This document shows positions 8,136-17,123 of a DNA stretch of 64,000 nucleotides, piece after piece. The stretch's first letter is position 1; each line of letters begins with the position of its first letter. This stretch comes from Desulfoluna butyratoxydans (lineage in GTDB: Bacteria; Desulfobacterota; Desulfobacteria; Desulfobacterales; Desulfolunaceae): the NCBI RefSeq assembly GCF_900699765.1, contig NZ_CAADHO010000001.1:434001-498000 (forward strand), in the 5' to 3' direction. Both the position numbers and the translations under genes were made by a program. The notes beneath the pieces are model-generated. The model saw only the letters and a program-made list of their open reading frames with translations. It had not been told where the DNA came from and did no database searches.

Positions 8136-9275
8136 TTACATCACGTCCGACTCTTCGTCGCCCGGCCGGCCCGCAAGGCTCTTGACCAGGCTGTCGTCTG
8201 CCTTGACCTTGTCCCCGGACTCCAGGCCGGCGACGATCTCCACGTGAATGCCGTCGGAGAGGCCCGTGGTCACGGTGCGGTGTTCACAGACCAGGGGATC
8301 TTCACCGGTGACGAGGTTCACGAAGGCCCCTTTCTCTTCAAAGGTCACCACCCCTTCATCGATCATGAGCACGTGCTTTCGCTCGGCCAGGACAATTTCT
8401 CCGGCCGCGCTGTAGCCCGATCGCAGCAATCCCTCATCGGGAAGGTCCAGGGTGGCCCGCAGGTCAAACTTCACTGCCCCGTTGGTCTGGGTGCCCTTGG
8501 GGGAGATGAACTCCGTGACCCCGGACAGGACCTTCTGGCGGTCCGCGCTCAGGGTCACGGCCACAGGCATGCCCGTCTTCACCTTTTCCACGTCGATTTC
8601 ATCCACGGTTCCCTTGAAGATCATGTCCTTCATGTCCGCGATGACGGCGATGGTGGTGCCCTCGTTCATGGAGTTGCTCTCAATGACCGAGTCCCCCTGC
8701 TTCACCGGAACACTCAGGATCATCCCGTCGATGGTGGAACGAATAAGGGTGTTGGAGGCGGTGTCCCTGTCCCCTGCCCGTCCCTCCAGAATAAGCTGGA
8801 GGTTCTCCCTGGCGGCCTTGAGCTCAGCCTGGGCCAGGTCGGCGGCGAGCTCGTGCTCGTCCATCTTGGACTCTGAAATGGAGGCGGACTGGAACAGCTC
8901 CCGGTTACGCCGAAGGGTATCCCGGCAGTTGGCGAGGTTGATGCGGGCCACCTCCACACGGGAGCGGGCCGCGCTCAACTGGATCATCTCAGGCACGATC
9001 TGGATGGTGGCGATGATCTCGCCCTTCTTCACGGACATGCCCGCCTCTTTTTCCAGATTCTGGATGATGCCCGCCACCCGGGACTTGATGTTGATCTCCT
9101 TTCTCGGCTCGATGTGGCCCGTGATGAGGATCCGGTTGGAAATGTCCCCATAGGACGGCGAAACCGTCCCGAAAGTCTCCACCGGCCCGTGGGACTTGCC
9201 GTAGAGAAACACAAAGGTGCCGATAAACAGAGCGGCAACGGAAAGCACAGCAAGGCATGTCATTATTTTTTTCAT
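8136..9275 (-). CDS. MacA/HlyD-like periplasmic adaptor of an ABC efflux pump
   Basis: I start at MKKIMTCLAV; the two upstream in-frame ATGs precede the hydrophobic anchor only by a polar tail. The 379-residue protein has one N-terminal membrane anchor (about 5-24). Next comes a biotinyl-lipoyl-like half (ITGHIEPRKEINIKSRVAG), an alpha-hairpin of about 100-170 rich in Ala/Glu/Arg, the second lipoyl half and beta-barrel/membrane-proximal domains. Such adaptors bridge an inner-membrane MacB-type transporter with a TolC-type channel. The matching permease, ATPase and channel genes lie upstream on the same strand, but a 381-bp spacer containing repeat elements intervenes. Confidence 0.9.
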   Translation of the reverse strand: MKKIMTCLAVLSVAALFIGTFVFLYGKSHGPVETFGTVSPSYGDISNRILITGHIEPRKEINIKSRVAGIIQNLEKEAGMSVKKGEIIATIQIVPEMIQLSAARSRVEVARINLANCRDTLRRNRELFQSASISESKMDEHELAADLAQAELKAARENLQLILEGRAGDRDTASNTLIRSTIDGMILSVPVKQGDSVIESNSMNEGTTIAVIADMKDMIFKGTVDEIDVEKVKTGMPVAVTLSADRQKVLSGVTEFISPKGTQTNGAVKFDLRATLDLPDEGLLRSGYSAAGEIVLAERKHVLMIDEGVVTFEEKGAFVNLVTGEDPLVCEHRTVTTGLSDGIHVEIVAGLESGDKVKADDSLVKSLAGRPGDEESDVM

Positions 9276-9341
9276 CGTTTCATCACACTCCATAGTCGTG
9301 GCATCATACCCCCACAAACCATTGTGGGTCAGCTTAAAGCA

Positions 9342-9433
9342 GCCTCCGGCGGCAAGGTGTGCCACCTTGAAAGCAGGTTGCGAATGCGCTTTGCCCCTCG
9401 TTCCTCGGGTCAAATCACATCCGCCTTTCAAAC
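9342..9433. repeat. CCTCCGGCGG-family repeat, long-arm variant A
   Basis: The roughly 92-bp unit from GCCTCCGGCGGCAAGG to CGCCTTTCAAAC recurs nearly identically at 36056-36146. It is the only other copy of this variant in the window. Confidence 0.85.
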
Positions 9434-9443
9434 AAACGTCTAC

Positions 9444-9475
9444 CGTAACTATTCGGTTGCCTCTGGCGGGTCGCT
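9444..9475. repeat. Partial left end of the CCTCCGGCGG family
   Basis: GTAACTATTCGGTTGCCTC followed by GGCGGGTCGC matches the outer end of the complete copy at 23297 with small changes. It then breaks off. Confidence 0.7.
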
Positions 9476-9656
9476 AATAGTTACCGTCGTCCTAATTTAC
9501 ATCCCCTCCGCCTCCCTTTGCCCCCTGGAGCGCCGCACTCCAGTGCGGCACGGGTAACGACGGACTAAAAGGCCGCTTCGGTCAATTTTTCACGGGCGCA
9601 GCCCGTAAGCAAATGAGACGTCCCTTAAGGAACGAAGGGACTGAGCATGTGCGAAC

Positions 9657-10913
9657 CTATTCGTCCTGGATGGCCTCCACAGGCTTGATGCGAACGGCCC
9701 GCTGGGCAGGCAGAAGACCTGCCAGAATGCCTGCCACCACCAGGACGGCCAGGGCTCCCAGGGCCGCGTCCAGGCTGATGGAGGGGTTGAGGAACATGCT
9801 CCCCTCTCCGACGGCCGAGGCCTTTTTGAGCACGCGGTTGACGGCCTCCAGAATCACCACCCCGGCAGACAGGCCCGCATACCCGGACACGCAGGTGAGC
9901 AGGGCCGACTCGCAGACAATCTGGAGCCGGACCTGGAGGGGCGTGGCGCCCAGGGCCCGCTTGATACCGATTTCGCGGGTCCGCTCCCGGATCACCAGAA
10001 GCATGATGTTGCAGATCCCGATGACACCGGCAGCCAGGGTCCCTAAGCCCACGGCCCAGGACAGGGCGGAGATCCCGAAAAAGAGGCTCGTCATTTTTCT
10101 GTACTGGCGCTCGATGTTCAGGTGGCCCACGGCCTGGGCATCGTCGGGGGCGATGCGGTGGCGCTCCTTGAGGATGGCGATGATGCGCTCTTCCAGGGTG
10201 GCCACGCTCACACCATCGGCGGCGGTGACGCCCATGTAATGGATGTCGTCCCCCAAATTCAGGAGACCGCCCAGGGTGGCAAAGGGCAGGTGAACAGTCC
10301 GGCTTTTCTGGCGGTCCTGGGCGGAGACGGGGGCCACCACCCCCACCACCCGGAAATACCCGCCGAAGACTTTCACTTTTTTTCCGATGGGCTCCTCTCC
10401 GGGTAAAAAGAGCACCTCGGCCACCCGTTTGCCGATGACGCACACCTTCCGCTTTTCCCGGATGTCCAGGCCGTTGATAAACCGGCCCTTCAGAATCTTC
10501 ATGGACTCGATATCCCGCCAGCTCGGCACATCCCCCACCACGGTGAAGGAGGCCGACCGGGCCCCCCGGGCAACGTTCTTGGCCCCGCTGCCCGCATGAA
10601 GGCGCGGGGCAATGCTTTTGAGCTCGGCCAATTTATGCTTGAGCACAGCCACGTCCTGCAGGGTGATGTGCCACTCCCGACCCCGGCTGTATCCACCGCC
10701 GGGCTTTCCCGTGGGCTGGGACCAGAGATAGGCGCCGTTTTTGGCGTACCCGTCAAAGTCCTTCATGGCTCCGTTTCTCAGGGCGTTTCCCGCGCCCGTC
10801 AGGAGGGTGAGCATGAAGAGGCCCCAAAACACCCCAAAGGCCGTCAAAAACGTCCGGGTCTTGTTGCATCCCAGGGTGTGGAAAATCTCTTTCCAGTAAT
10901 CCGCATCAAACAT
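9657..10913 (-). CDS. MacB-like ABC permease (first of a tandem pair)
   Basis: The 418-residue integral membrane protein has the FtsX/MacB plan: one N-terminal transmembrane helix (about 20-45, TRTFLTAFGVFWGLFMLTLL), a large periplasmic MacB_PCD-type domain (about 50-240), and three C-terminal helices. The cytoplasmic coupling segment RERTREIGIKRALGATP lies between the last helices. It starts MFDADYWKEI, closely parallel to its neighbour [10 protein letters not shown], so the pair probably arose by duplication and may function as a heterodimer. It ends IKPVEAIQDE, a typical FtsX C-terminus. The gap to the upstream permease gene is 5 bp. Confidence 0.9.
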   Translation of the reverse strand: MFDADYWKEIFHTLGCNKTRTFLTAFGVFWGLFMLTLLTGAGNALRNGAMKDFDGYAKNGAYLWSQPTGKPGGGYSRGREWHITLQDVAVLKHKLAELKSIAPRLHAGSGAKNVARGARSASFTVVGDVPSWRDIESMKILKGRFINGLDIREKRKVCVIGKRVAEVLFLPGEEPIGKKVKVFGGYFRVVGVVAPVSAQDRQKSRTVHLPFATLGGLLNLGDDIHYMGVTAADGVSVATLEERIIAILKERHRIAPDDAQAVGHLNIERQYRKMTSLFFGISALSWAVGLGTLAAGVIGICNIMLLVIRERTREIGIKRALGATPLQVRLQIVCESALLTCVSGYAGLSAGVVILEAVNRVLKKASAVGEGSMFLNPSISLDAALGALAVLVVAGILAGLLPAQRAVRIKPVEAIQDE

Positions 10914-10918
10914 GGTCG

Positions 10919-12190
10919 TTACTCCCGCATGGCCTCAATGGGTTTCACAAGGGCCGCCCTTCGCGCCGGGAAAAAACCGGCCAGGACCCCGGCTGCAGAC
11001 AGAAGCAGCAACGCCTTCACCGCAATGCCGAAATCCACGGTGGGATTCAAAAACACGGTGAAATTGCCCAGGACGTCTGTGCTCTCGGCCGCCTTGGCGC
11101 TTGTCACCGCCATAATCCACTGCACCAGTTCCAGGGTGGCCACCCCTGCCACCAGGCCGGTGTACCCGGCCGCCACGGTGATGAGCACGGCCTCGGTGAC
11201 CACCATGCCCACCACGGATGCGGGGGTGGCCCCCACGGCCTTGCGGATACCGATCTCCCGGGTCCGCTCACGCACGGTGATCAGCATGATGTTGCTGATC
11301 CCCACGATGCCCGCAATAAGGGTCCCGATACCTGTGATCCAGAGAAACAGGCGAATGGCCGTAAAGAGCTTGCGGATCATGATGGACTCTTCCTGGCTGT
11401 TCATGGTCATGAGGGCGGCTTTGTCCGACGGGTCAAAGTGATGCTTGCCGGCCAGGGCAACCCGGGTGCCGGCTTCCATGAGGCGACTTTTTGCCAGGGG
11501 GGTCTCGCCGTCCACAAGATAGGTAAACCCCGAGATCTTCCGGTCGGCCTGAAAAAGGCGCTGTCCCGTGGCAAAGGGAATGTAGATCGTCCGATTGCCG
11601 AAGCTGGAAAGGCGCTTGAAGACACCCACCACGGTAAAGGGAATCCCTCCGATGAGAAGGGACTGGCCCACGGCCTCTGCCTTTCCAAAGAGAGCCCGGG
11701 CAATCTCGTCATCCACCACCGCTGTTTTGCGGGTCTCCCGCATATCCACGGAGTTCAGGTAGCGCCCCCGGGTCATCTCCACACGGGTAATGTGCCGGTT
11801 CTCCGGGCAGACGGCCTCCACGTTGAAAAACCCGTACTCGCTGCCGTGGCGCACCGGGGTCTCCAGGTTCAGTTCAATGACCGGGGCCATGTGGCCAATG
11901 CCCCTGATGCGTCCGCGGACCAGCTCTGGATCTCCTTCCGCCAACCGGATCTCCCGGCCCGCCGACACCCCGCCGTGGTCTTTCTGGGTATACCCGCCGT
12001 ACACGGAGATGGCGTTCATGGCCTCTCCCTTGAAGTTTTCCCGCAGGCCGTTTTCAAGGCCGGTGCCCGCCCCCAGGAGGACAATGAGGATAAAGATCCC
12101 CCAGGCCACGGAAAACCCCGTCAGAAGGGTCCTCAGGCGATTCCTGTTCAGCACGCCGAAGACCTCCCGCCACCTGTCCGCGTCAAACAT
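10919..12190 (-). CDS. MacB-like ABC permease (second of a tandem pair)
   Basis: This 423-residue protein shares length, topology and motifs with the adjacent permease. It has an N-terminal helix (LRTLLTGFSVAWGIFILIVLL), a periplasmic domain, and three C-terminal helices flanking RERTREIGIRKAVGATP, the segment that contacts the ATPase. Its first codons overlap the end of the ATPase gene by 8 bp, indicating translational coupling. Together with the ATPase, adaptor and TolC-like protein it would make a complete tripartite efflux or secretion machine. The cargo (antibiotic, peptide, lipid or siderophore) cannot be told from sequence. Confidence 0.9.
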   Translation of the reverse strand: MFDADRWREVFGVLNRNRLRTLLTGFSVAWGIFILIVLLGAGTGLENGLRENFKGEAMNAISVYGGYTQKDHGGVSAGREIRLAEGDPELVRGRIRGIGHMAPVIELNLETPVRHGSEYGFFNVEAVCPENRHITRVEMTRGRYLNSVDMRETRKTAVVDDEIARALFGKAEAVGQSLLIGGIPFTVVGVFKRLSSFGNRTIYIPFATGQRLFQADRKISGFTYLVDGETPLAKSRLMEAGTRVALAGKHHFDPSDKAALMTMNSQEESIMIRKLFTAIRLFLWITGIGTLIAGIVGISNIMLITVRERTREIGIRKAVGATPASVVGMVVTEAVLITVAAGYTGLVAGVATLELVQWIMAVTSAKAAESTDVLGNFTVFLNPTVDFGIAVKALLLLSAAGVLAGFFPARRAALVKPIEAMRE

Positions 12191-12878
12191 CTCCGCCCCC
12201 CTTGTGCTCCGGGGTGCCGGTCTCGATACGTCCGTCCTTCAACCGGATCATGCGGTCCGTCATCTCCGCGATGTCGGGCTCATGGGTGATGATGACGATG
12301 GTCTTGCCCGTGGCGTTGATCTCCCGGAGCAGGGCCATCACCCCGTAGGAGGTGTCGGTGTCCAGGGCGCCGGTGGGCTCGTCCGCCAGGATCAGGGGCG
12401 GATCGGTGATAAGGGCCCGGGCAATGGCCACCCGCTGCTTCTGCCCGCCGGAGAGCTCTGCGGGAAGGTGGCCGGCCCGGTCTGCCAGCCCCACGCGCGC
12501 CAACAGGGACCTGGCAAGACGGTTTCTCTCGCGCCGCCGAACGCCCCGGTAATACAAAGGCAGGGCCACGTTCTCTTCGGCTGTCTTGAAAGGAATCAGG
12601 TTAAAGGACTGGAAGACGAAGCCCAGGTTCCGGTTGCGAAGACGTGCTGCCCGGGTTTCGTCCATGGCACCCACGGCCATGCCGTTGAGGTGGTAAGAGC
12701 CGCTGTCGTAGCTGTCCAGAAGCCCGAGGATATTCAAAAGGGTGGACTTCCCCGATCCCGAGGAGCCCATCACCGACACCATCTCCCCTTCACCCACCGA
12801 CAAATCGATGCCCTTGAGCACATGGAGCCGCCCCTCTCCCAGGGGGTATGTTTTGTGCAGACCCTTGATCTCAATCAT
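12183..12878 (-). CDS. ABC ATPase of the MacB/LolD class
   Basis: The start is set at [11 protein letters not shown]; an extended reading upstream would run back into the preceding gene. The 231-residue subunit has Walker [10 protein letters not shown], the Q-loop in [11 protein letters not shown], the signature [15 protein letters not shown], Walker [13 protein letters not shown] and the H-loop in [10 protein letters not shown]. The [20 protein letters not shown] wording is typical of the MacB/LolD/FtsE branch. It hydrolyses ATP at the inner membrane to power the two permeases. It overlaps the upstream TolC-like gene and the downstream permease gene by 8 bp each. Confidence 0.95.
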   Translation of the reverse strand: MIEIKGLHKTYPLGEGRLHVLKGIDLSVGEGEMVSVMGSSGSGKSTLLNILGLLDSYDSGSYHLNGMAVGAMDETRAARLRNRNLGFVFQSFNLIPFKTAEENVALPLYYRGVRRRERNRLARSLLARVGLADRAGHLPAELSGGQKQRVAIARALITDPPLILADEPTGALDTDTSYGVMALLREINATGKTIVIITHEPDIAEMTDRMIRLKDGRIETGTPEHKGGGDV

Positions 12879-14172
12879 AATCGAAGAACCTCTTGCCGCC
12901 GTCAAAAAACAGGGGCGTTTCAACGGCCCGCTCCATCTCCGCCATGGCCCGGTACATGGCGTACCGCGCCTCGGCGCGGCTGTTCTCCGCCTGGGTGAGC
13001 ATCATGTTGGCATCCAGGAGATCTGTGGGCGTGGCGCTCCTGGCCTTGACCATGGCCTCGGTGACGCGATGGTTCTCCCGGGCCGAGGCCACCTCGCTGT
13101 GGGCGGCATCATAGCTTGCCACGGCGAGCCGGTAATCCTCCACCACCCGTTTCAAAGCGGTTTCAAGGGTCGTGCGGGTATCTGCAAGGGTCTCCTGGGC
13201 CCGGGAAACCTCGGAGCGGGCACTTGCCAGGCGACTCTTCCTGGCCGTGCCGTCAAAAAGGGTCCAGCTGAGATCGGCTCGCGCCACGGTATCGTCGTTG
13301 TGGCCGTAGGTCCTGCCATCAGGCATGGCCGAATCCCCGTAATGGGTCCACCCGGCGGACACGTCCAGGGAGGGCCACCAGCTGCCTTTGGCCGCCCGGG
13401 CATCATACCCCCTGGAGGTCAGCAATGTGTCCAGATATTTCAACTCGCTGCGGTGGGTGTCCATCATGGCCTTCAGCTGATCCATGGCAGGGACCCCAGG
13501 GGTATCCGCCGGGAAATCCGTCAGGGGCTCGGCACTGGAAAGGGACAGACCCGTCACCTTCTCCAGGTCGAAGATCGCCACCCGCACCCTGCTTTGGGCT
13601 TCCAGAACCTTGCGATGGGCGGCCACGGCCCGGGATTCCACCTTGAGGACCTCGTTTTTCGGGAAGAGCCCCACTTTGTATGACAACCGCGTGGTCTTGA
13701 GTTGTGACTGCAGGAGCGCCTCGGACTCTGTGGCCACCGCCCTCTTCTTTCTGGCACTCAACACCTCGATGTAGGCCTTGATCACCTTGAGCTTGTAGTC
13801 TTCCACCTGGCCGGTCTCCTGAAACTGCCGGGCCTGATAGCCTGCCGCAGCAGACCGATAGGCGTTGAGGTCGGCCAGCCCGTTAAACAGGTTCCAGCTC
13901 ATCGTCACCCCGGCAGACGAGCTGTCCCGTCCGTCACCGCCCGCCGACCGGTCTGTCCGGGAGTAGCCGTAGCGGGAGGTGACCTTCGGCATCAGCGCCG
14001 CCTGGGCCGTGTCCCGCCTGTACTTCTCAATATCGGTTCCATGGGCCGCCTCTTTCAGGGTGTGGCTGTTTCTCAGGCCCGCCTTTACGGCGTCCTGCAG
14101 GGTCAGGGCGTGAAGAGGCCCTGCAACCCATACACTCAGTAAAAAAACCACTGCACTGGTCGCGCTTCTCAT
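12871..14172 (-). CDS. TolC-like outer-membrane efflux channel
   Basis: The 433-residue protein begins with a signal peptide (LLSVWVAGPLHA) followed by LTLQDAVKAGLRNSHTLKEA, the usual opening of outer-membrane efflux proteins. Two homologous halves follow, each made of long Ala/Glu/Arg-rich helices with beta strands (SRYGYSRTD; SAGWTHYGD). The FDGTARKSRLASARSEVSRA segment is the typical second-repeat helix. It should trimerise as an outer-membrane and periplasmic tunnel. It is the first gene of the minus-strand efflux operon, and its stop codon overlaps the ATPase start. Confidence 0.92.
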   Translation of the reverse strand: MRSATSAVVFLLSVWVAGPLHALTLQDAVKAGLRNSHTLKEAAHGTDIEKYRRDTAQAALMPKVTSRYGYSRTDRSAGGDGRDSSSAGVTMSWNLFNGLADLNAYRSAAAGYQARQFQETGQVEDYKLKVIKAYIEVLSARKKRAVATESEALLQSQLKTTRLSYKVGLFPKNEVLKVESRAVAAHRKVLEAQSRVRVAIFDLEKVTGLSLSSAEPLTDFPADTPGVPAMDQLKAMMDTHRSELKYLDTLLTSRGYDARAAKGSWWPSLDVSAGWTHYGDSAMPDGRTYGHNDDTVARADLSWTLFDGTARKSRLASARSEVSRAQETLADTRTTLETALKRVVEDYRLAVASYDAAHSEVASARENHRVTEAMVKARSATPTDLLDANMMLTQAENSRAEARYAMYRAMAEMERAVETPLFFDGGKRFFDYD

Positions 14173-14360
14173 ACCTAAGGTGTGCCTTCTGTGTGTCAGT
14201 CAAGATATCGCTTGGGCTGGCCCCTTTACAGGGCCATGTCCTGCTGTGCCAGCTGATCTCAAAATCAGCCTCCGCATTGTAGGCAATGCATACCGTGAAA
14301 GCAATTTCAGATATGTCATATCAGCAGAACCACCCAACAGAGTAAAAGAGGATACCTGGC

Positions 14361-15353
14361 TTAAAAGGTATACCCGATGCCCGCCCCCACCATCAGGGTA
14401 GAGCTTTCAAAAAATGAGATATTGCTTGTCATCTCACCCATGGCCGCCCTTGCCTGAAAGAAATAACGGTCGTACCCCAACGGGGCGTGGTAGACATATT
14501 CCGTGCTGAAAATCCACCCCTTGTCCTCACGAGTTTTTCCAAACACCGGGTGGGCGGCATCGTAACGTCTCTGCTCTCCGGACACCACCGAAGAGAGGCT
14601 CCAGCGCCCCATGTCCAGAATGTGAATAAGGTTCACGCGGTATCCGTCGTAGCTGTTGCTTTTGCCGTCAAAGTCGCCCTGAACGCCCCCCAGCCCTGCC
14701 AGGACCATGGACCGCCCCCCAAAAAACAGGGGAAACGACACCGTGGCTTCACCGGTCTCCCCGTCCCTTTCAAGGTCCGGGTTGTTCTTGCCGGATACGT
14801 CGTCCCGCACCCGCGTAAGGGTGTAGGCCACGTCCAGGCTGATGGGAAGCCCCAGGACATCTTCCCAGGAAAGCCCGAGGGTGCGGTCTTTGGACTTGGT
14901 CATCTCCCGGGCCGACCCCACGAGGTAAGGATCTTTCCAGACGTCGGTGCGATGGCGGGAAAAGCTTAAGGCCATGGTGCCGAGGTCCCCCAGGGACTGT
15001 CCCACGGTGAGGTTGCCGATGACGCTTGTCTCAAGCTCTTCGAGGCCGTCCACCACGTCCATGGACACCCACGTCCCCGTGGAATCAAAATAATATCCCC
15101 CCTCCAGGGTGATCAGGGGGATAAACGATGTCTCTTTATCGGCGGTGTCCTCCAGGCTGGTGATGGTTTCGTTTCCATCTTCCGCATCCAAAAGACTGGG
15201 CCGCCAATGGGACACACCGCCCCCGAGCATGGCGGTGCCGTAAAACCCGCCTTCATCACCCTCCGGGGCCGGGCCCTCGGCCCATACGCCCATGGGGGCA
15301 CAACAGAACACCACGCACATCACAATAAAAACAAACCGTCCCACAATAGTCAC
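14361..15353 (-). CDS. Outer-membrane beta-barrel protein, DUF2860-like
   Basis: The 330-residue product has a signal peptide ending near MGVWAEG and then alternating amphipathic strands. It ends VGAGIGYTF, a classic barrel terminus with C-terminal Phe. Internal wording (DVWKDPYLVGS..., LGLSWEDVLGLPISLDVAYTLTRVRDD, NPDLERDGE) is what I remember of the DUF2860 family of uncharacterised outer-membrane proteins; I could not check this. It lies upstream of the TolC-like gene on the same strand, 188 bp away, so it may be a separate unit. A 30-bp box shared with the 4212-5411 gene lies 90-120 bp upstream of its start and suggests common regulation. Confidence 0.7.
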   Translation of the reverse strand: MTIVGRFVFIVMCVVFCCAPMGVWAEGPAPEGDEGGFYGTAMLGGGVSHWRPSLLDAEDGNETITSLEDTADKETSFIPLITLEGGYYFDSTGTWVSMDVVDGLEELETSVIGNLTVGQSLGDLGTMALSFSRHRTDVWKDPYLVGSAREMTKSKDRTLGLSWEDVLGLPISLDVAYTLTRVRDDVSGKNNPDLERDGETGEATVSFPLFFGGRSMVLAGLGGVQGDFDGKSNSYDGYRVNLIHILDMGRWSLSSVVSGEQRRYDAAHPVFGKTREDKGWIFSTEYVYHAPLGYDRYFFQARAAMGEMTSNISFFESSTLMVGAGIGYTF

Positions 15354-15442
15354 CTCGCATCCTCAAGCCTTGTGTTTGTTTTTTGCTGCCTCAGGGCAGC
15401 AGGACTTCCGATGAGTCCATGGCTATCACGGGTTGTGCGTGT

Positions 15443-15472
15443 CATTCTGTGGAGAATGTGTGAAGAAATGTA
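15443..15472 (-). promoter_or_regulatory. Candidate RstA-like box, second copy
   Basis: It matches 5556-5585 at 26 of 30 positions. On the minus strand it reads TACATTTCTTCACACATTC, upstream of the outer-membrane barrel gene. Confidence 0.45.
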
Positions 15473-15567
15473 ACGAAGGGCCTGGACGCCCCCGGGCAAA
15501 GGCATGAGTTGTTGCAGCTACTTCCGTTTGGCTCCCCTTCCTGGGCCAACCTGTTGAAACGTAAAAC

Positions 15568-15640
15568 GTAGCTATTCAGCTCCAAAAAGCAGCCACAGGC
15601 GGACCTGCCGGGGGTCAAACGTTTGAAACGTTTAATAAAC
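15568..15640. repeat. Degenerate CCTCCGGCGG-family repeat
   Basis: CAGGCGGACCTGCCGGGGG, then a CAAACGTTTGAAACG segment and AAACAGGT, follows the order of the complete copies with many substitutions. Confidence 0.6.
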
Positions 15641-15909
15641 AGGTCTTGCTCACTTATCCAGAAACCTTCGCGAATGTCCTCACCCTGAGAAACGAAGGGA
15701 GAGGGCATTCGCAACCTGGGGTCCAGGGGTGGCGAAGCCTCTTAGGCTAAAAATCCCCTGGCCGCCGGAGGCAGGCTTTTCTTGCCCACTTTAACCATGG
15801 AAGGCATCGCTTTTGTTTTTTGCCTCAGGTGGCCCGGCCGGTGTAAAATGCGAAAAACCGCACTCCCACGTTTTGTTTGAACGCCCCCACAAAGCCCAAA
15901 GGAGGTTCC

Positions 15910-16920
15910 GTGAACCCTGCACGCAAACGCGTCATTGTCGACTCGGACATGGGATGGGACGACATCCTCTCCATTCTCTGCCTCATGAAGCACCCTTCGG
16001 TGGATCTCCTCGGCATCTGCGTCACCGGGTGCGGTGAGACCGACCTCCGGTGGGGCACCCTCATCGCCAAAACCCTCACAGAGCTGGCCAACCGGCCCAG
16101 GATCCGGGTCTGCGCCGGCACCAGCACGCCCATGGGGTTTGATCACCGGTTTCCCCAACCCTTCAAGGATGAGATGAACAGTGTCATGGGGCTTCTGGGA
16201 AGCCTCAACCCCTCCGTCAGCTTTGAAACGGAGCCGCGCCCGGCCTGGCAGTTCCTGGCCGACACCCTGGAGGCGACCGACGAAAAAATCACCCTCCTCT
16301 GCCTAGGCGGGTTCACCAACCCTGCCCGCATGATGGACACCTTCCCTGCCCCACGAATCGACAACATTGAAAAAATCGTCGCCATGGCCGGGGCTGTTTA
16401 TGTGGACGGCAACGTGGCCCTGCTCAACAACGCCAGGGACGCGTGGGACCAGGGCCCGGTGTACGCCACCAACCACGGGGCCGAGTGGAATGTCTTTATC
16501 GACCCTGTGGCGGCAAAGCGTATCGTGGACTCCCCCATACCCCTCACCCTGGTTCCCCTGGACGCCTGCAACCACGTGCTCCTGGGTCCGGACATGGCAG
16601 AGGCACTTACCGCCGTCGATCCCCTTGCCACCCTGGCAAAACGCATCCTCCTTGAGAAAACCGGTCCCCACAACGAAGGCATCCCCGTCCCCGTTTTCGA
16701 CCCCCTGGCCACCCTGGTCATGACCGGGGACATGCAGAGCTGCCAGTCGTACCGGGCCTTCCTGGACATCGACATGACGGAGAACGAGACCAACAACCGG
16801 TGCGGCACAACCCGGGTCAGCCGAACCGGCTCCCGAAAAGTCACCGTGATCCAGGGGGGCTCCCGGCAGGAGTTCAAGGCCCGGTTTGCAGCCCTTCTCA
16901 ACGGAACAGGCAAAACCTGA
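15910..16920 (+). CDS. Inosine/uridine-preferring nucleoside hydrolase
   Basis: A GTG start is chosen because AAAGGAGG lies directly upstream. The 336-residue protein opens with VIVDSDMGWDD, the DxDxxxDD calcium-binding signature of nucleoside hydrolases. It also carries the ICVTGCGET block and the ALLNNARDAWDQ/AEWNVFIDPVAAKR region typical of the family's second active-site segment. These enzymes cleave the N-glycosidic bond of ribonucleosides to free base plus ribose for salvage. No signal peptide is present, so it is cytosolic. It is apparently monocistronic. Substrate preference within the family is not determinable here. Confidence 0.88.
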   Translation: MNPARKRVIVDSDMGWDDILSILCLMKHPSVDLLGICVTGCGETDLRWGTLIAKTLTELANRPRIRVCAGTSTPMGFDHRFPQPFKDEMNSVMGLLGSLNPSVSFETEPRPAWQFLADTLEATDEKITLLCLGGFTNPARMMDTFPAPRIDNIEKIVAMAGAVYVDGNVALLNNARDAWDQGPVYATNHGAEWNVFIDPVAAKRIVDSPIPLTLVPLDACNHVLLGPDMAEALTAVDPLATLAKRILLEKTGPHNEGIPVPVFDPLATLVMTGDMQSCQSYRAFLDIDMTENETNNRCGTTRVSRTGSRKVTVIQGGSRQEFKARFAALLNGTGKT

Positions 16921-17123
16921 CAAAATGAACATATGGCTATTTTGTTCATTGCACTTCCCCCCGCCTTTCTCTATACTTCAGGGTATCCCACCTCACACAA
17001 CGCGAACGAAGGGCTCACGCATCTGCATGCCCGGATTGCGCACCCGCTGTTTGAGCCCTCTTGCCGGTCTCGGTTTGTGCAAACGATTTGCCAACCATAA
17101 CCATCAAGTCAGGGGGAGACGTC

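Larger units (their letters stand above)
9276..9656. other. Repeat-filled gap inside the efflux operon
   Basis: The spacer between the distal permease gene and the adaptor gene holds the repeats at 9342-9475. I see no gene in it. It splits an otherwise tightly packed operon in which the other junctions overlap or have a 5-bp gap. Confidence 0.6.
15354..15909. other. Intergenic region with regulatory box and repeat remnant
   Basis: It holds the shared box at 15443-15472, a degenerate CCTCCGGCGG-family piece at 15568-15640, and the ribosome binding site of the nucleoside hydrolase gene. No gene is visible. Confidence 0.5.

Noticed and set aside
16924..16950. AATGAACA-N11-TGTTCATT inverted repeat after the nucleoside hydrolase gene
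   Set aside because: The stem is AT-rich with no T-run. It is too weak to call a terminator and lacks a clear operator role.
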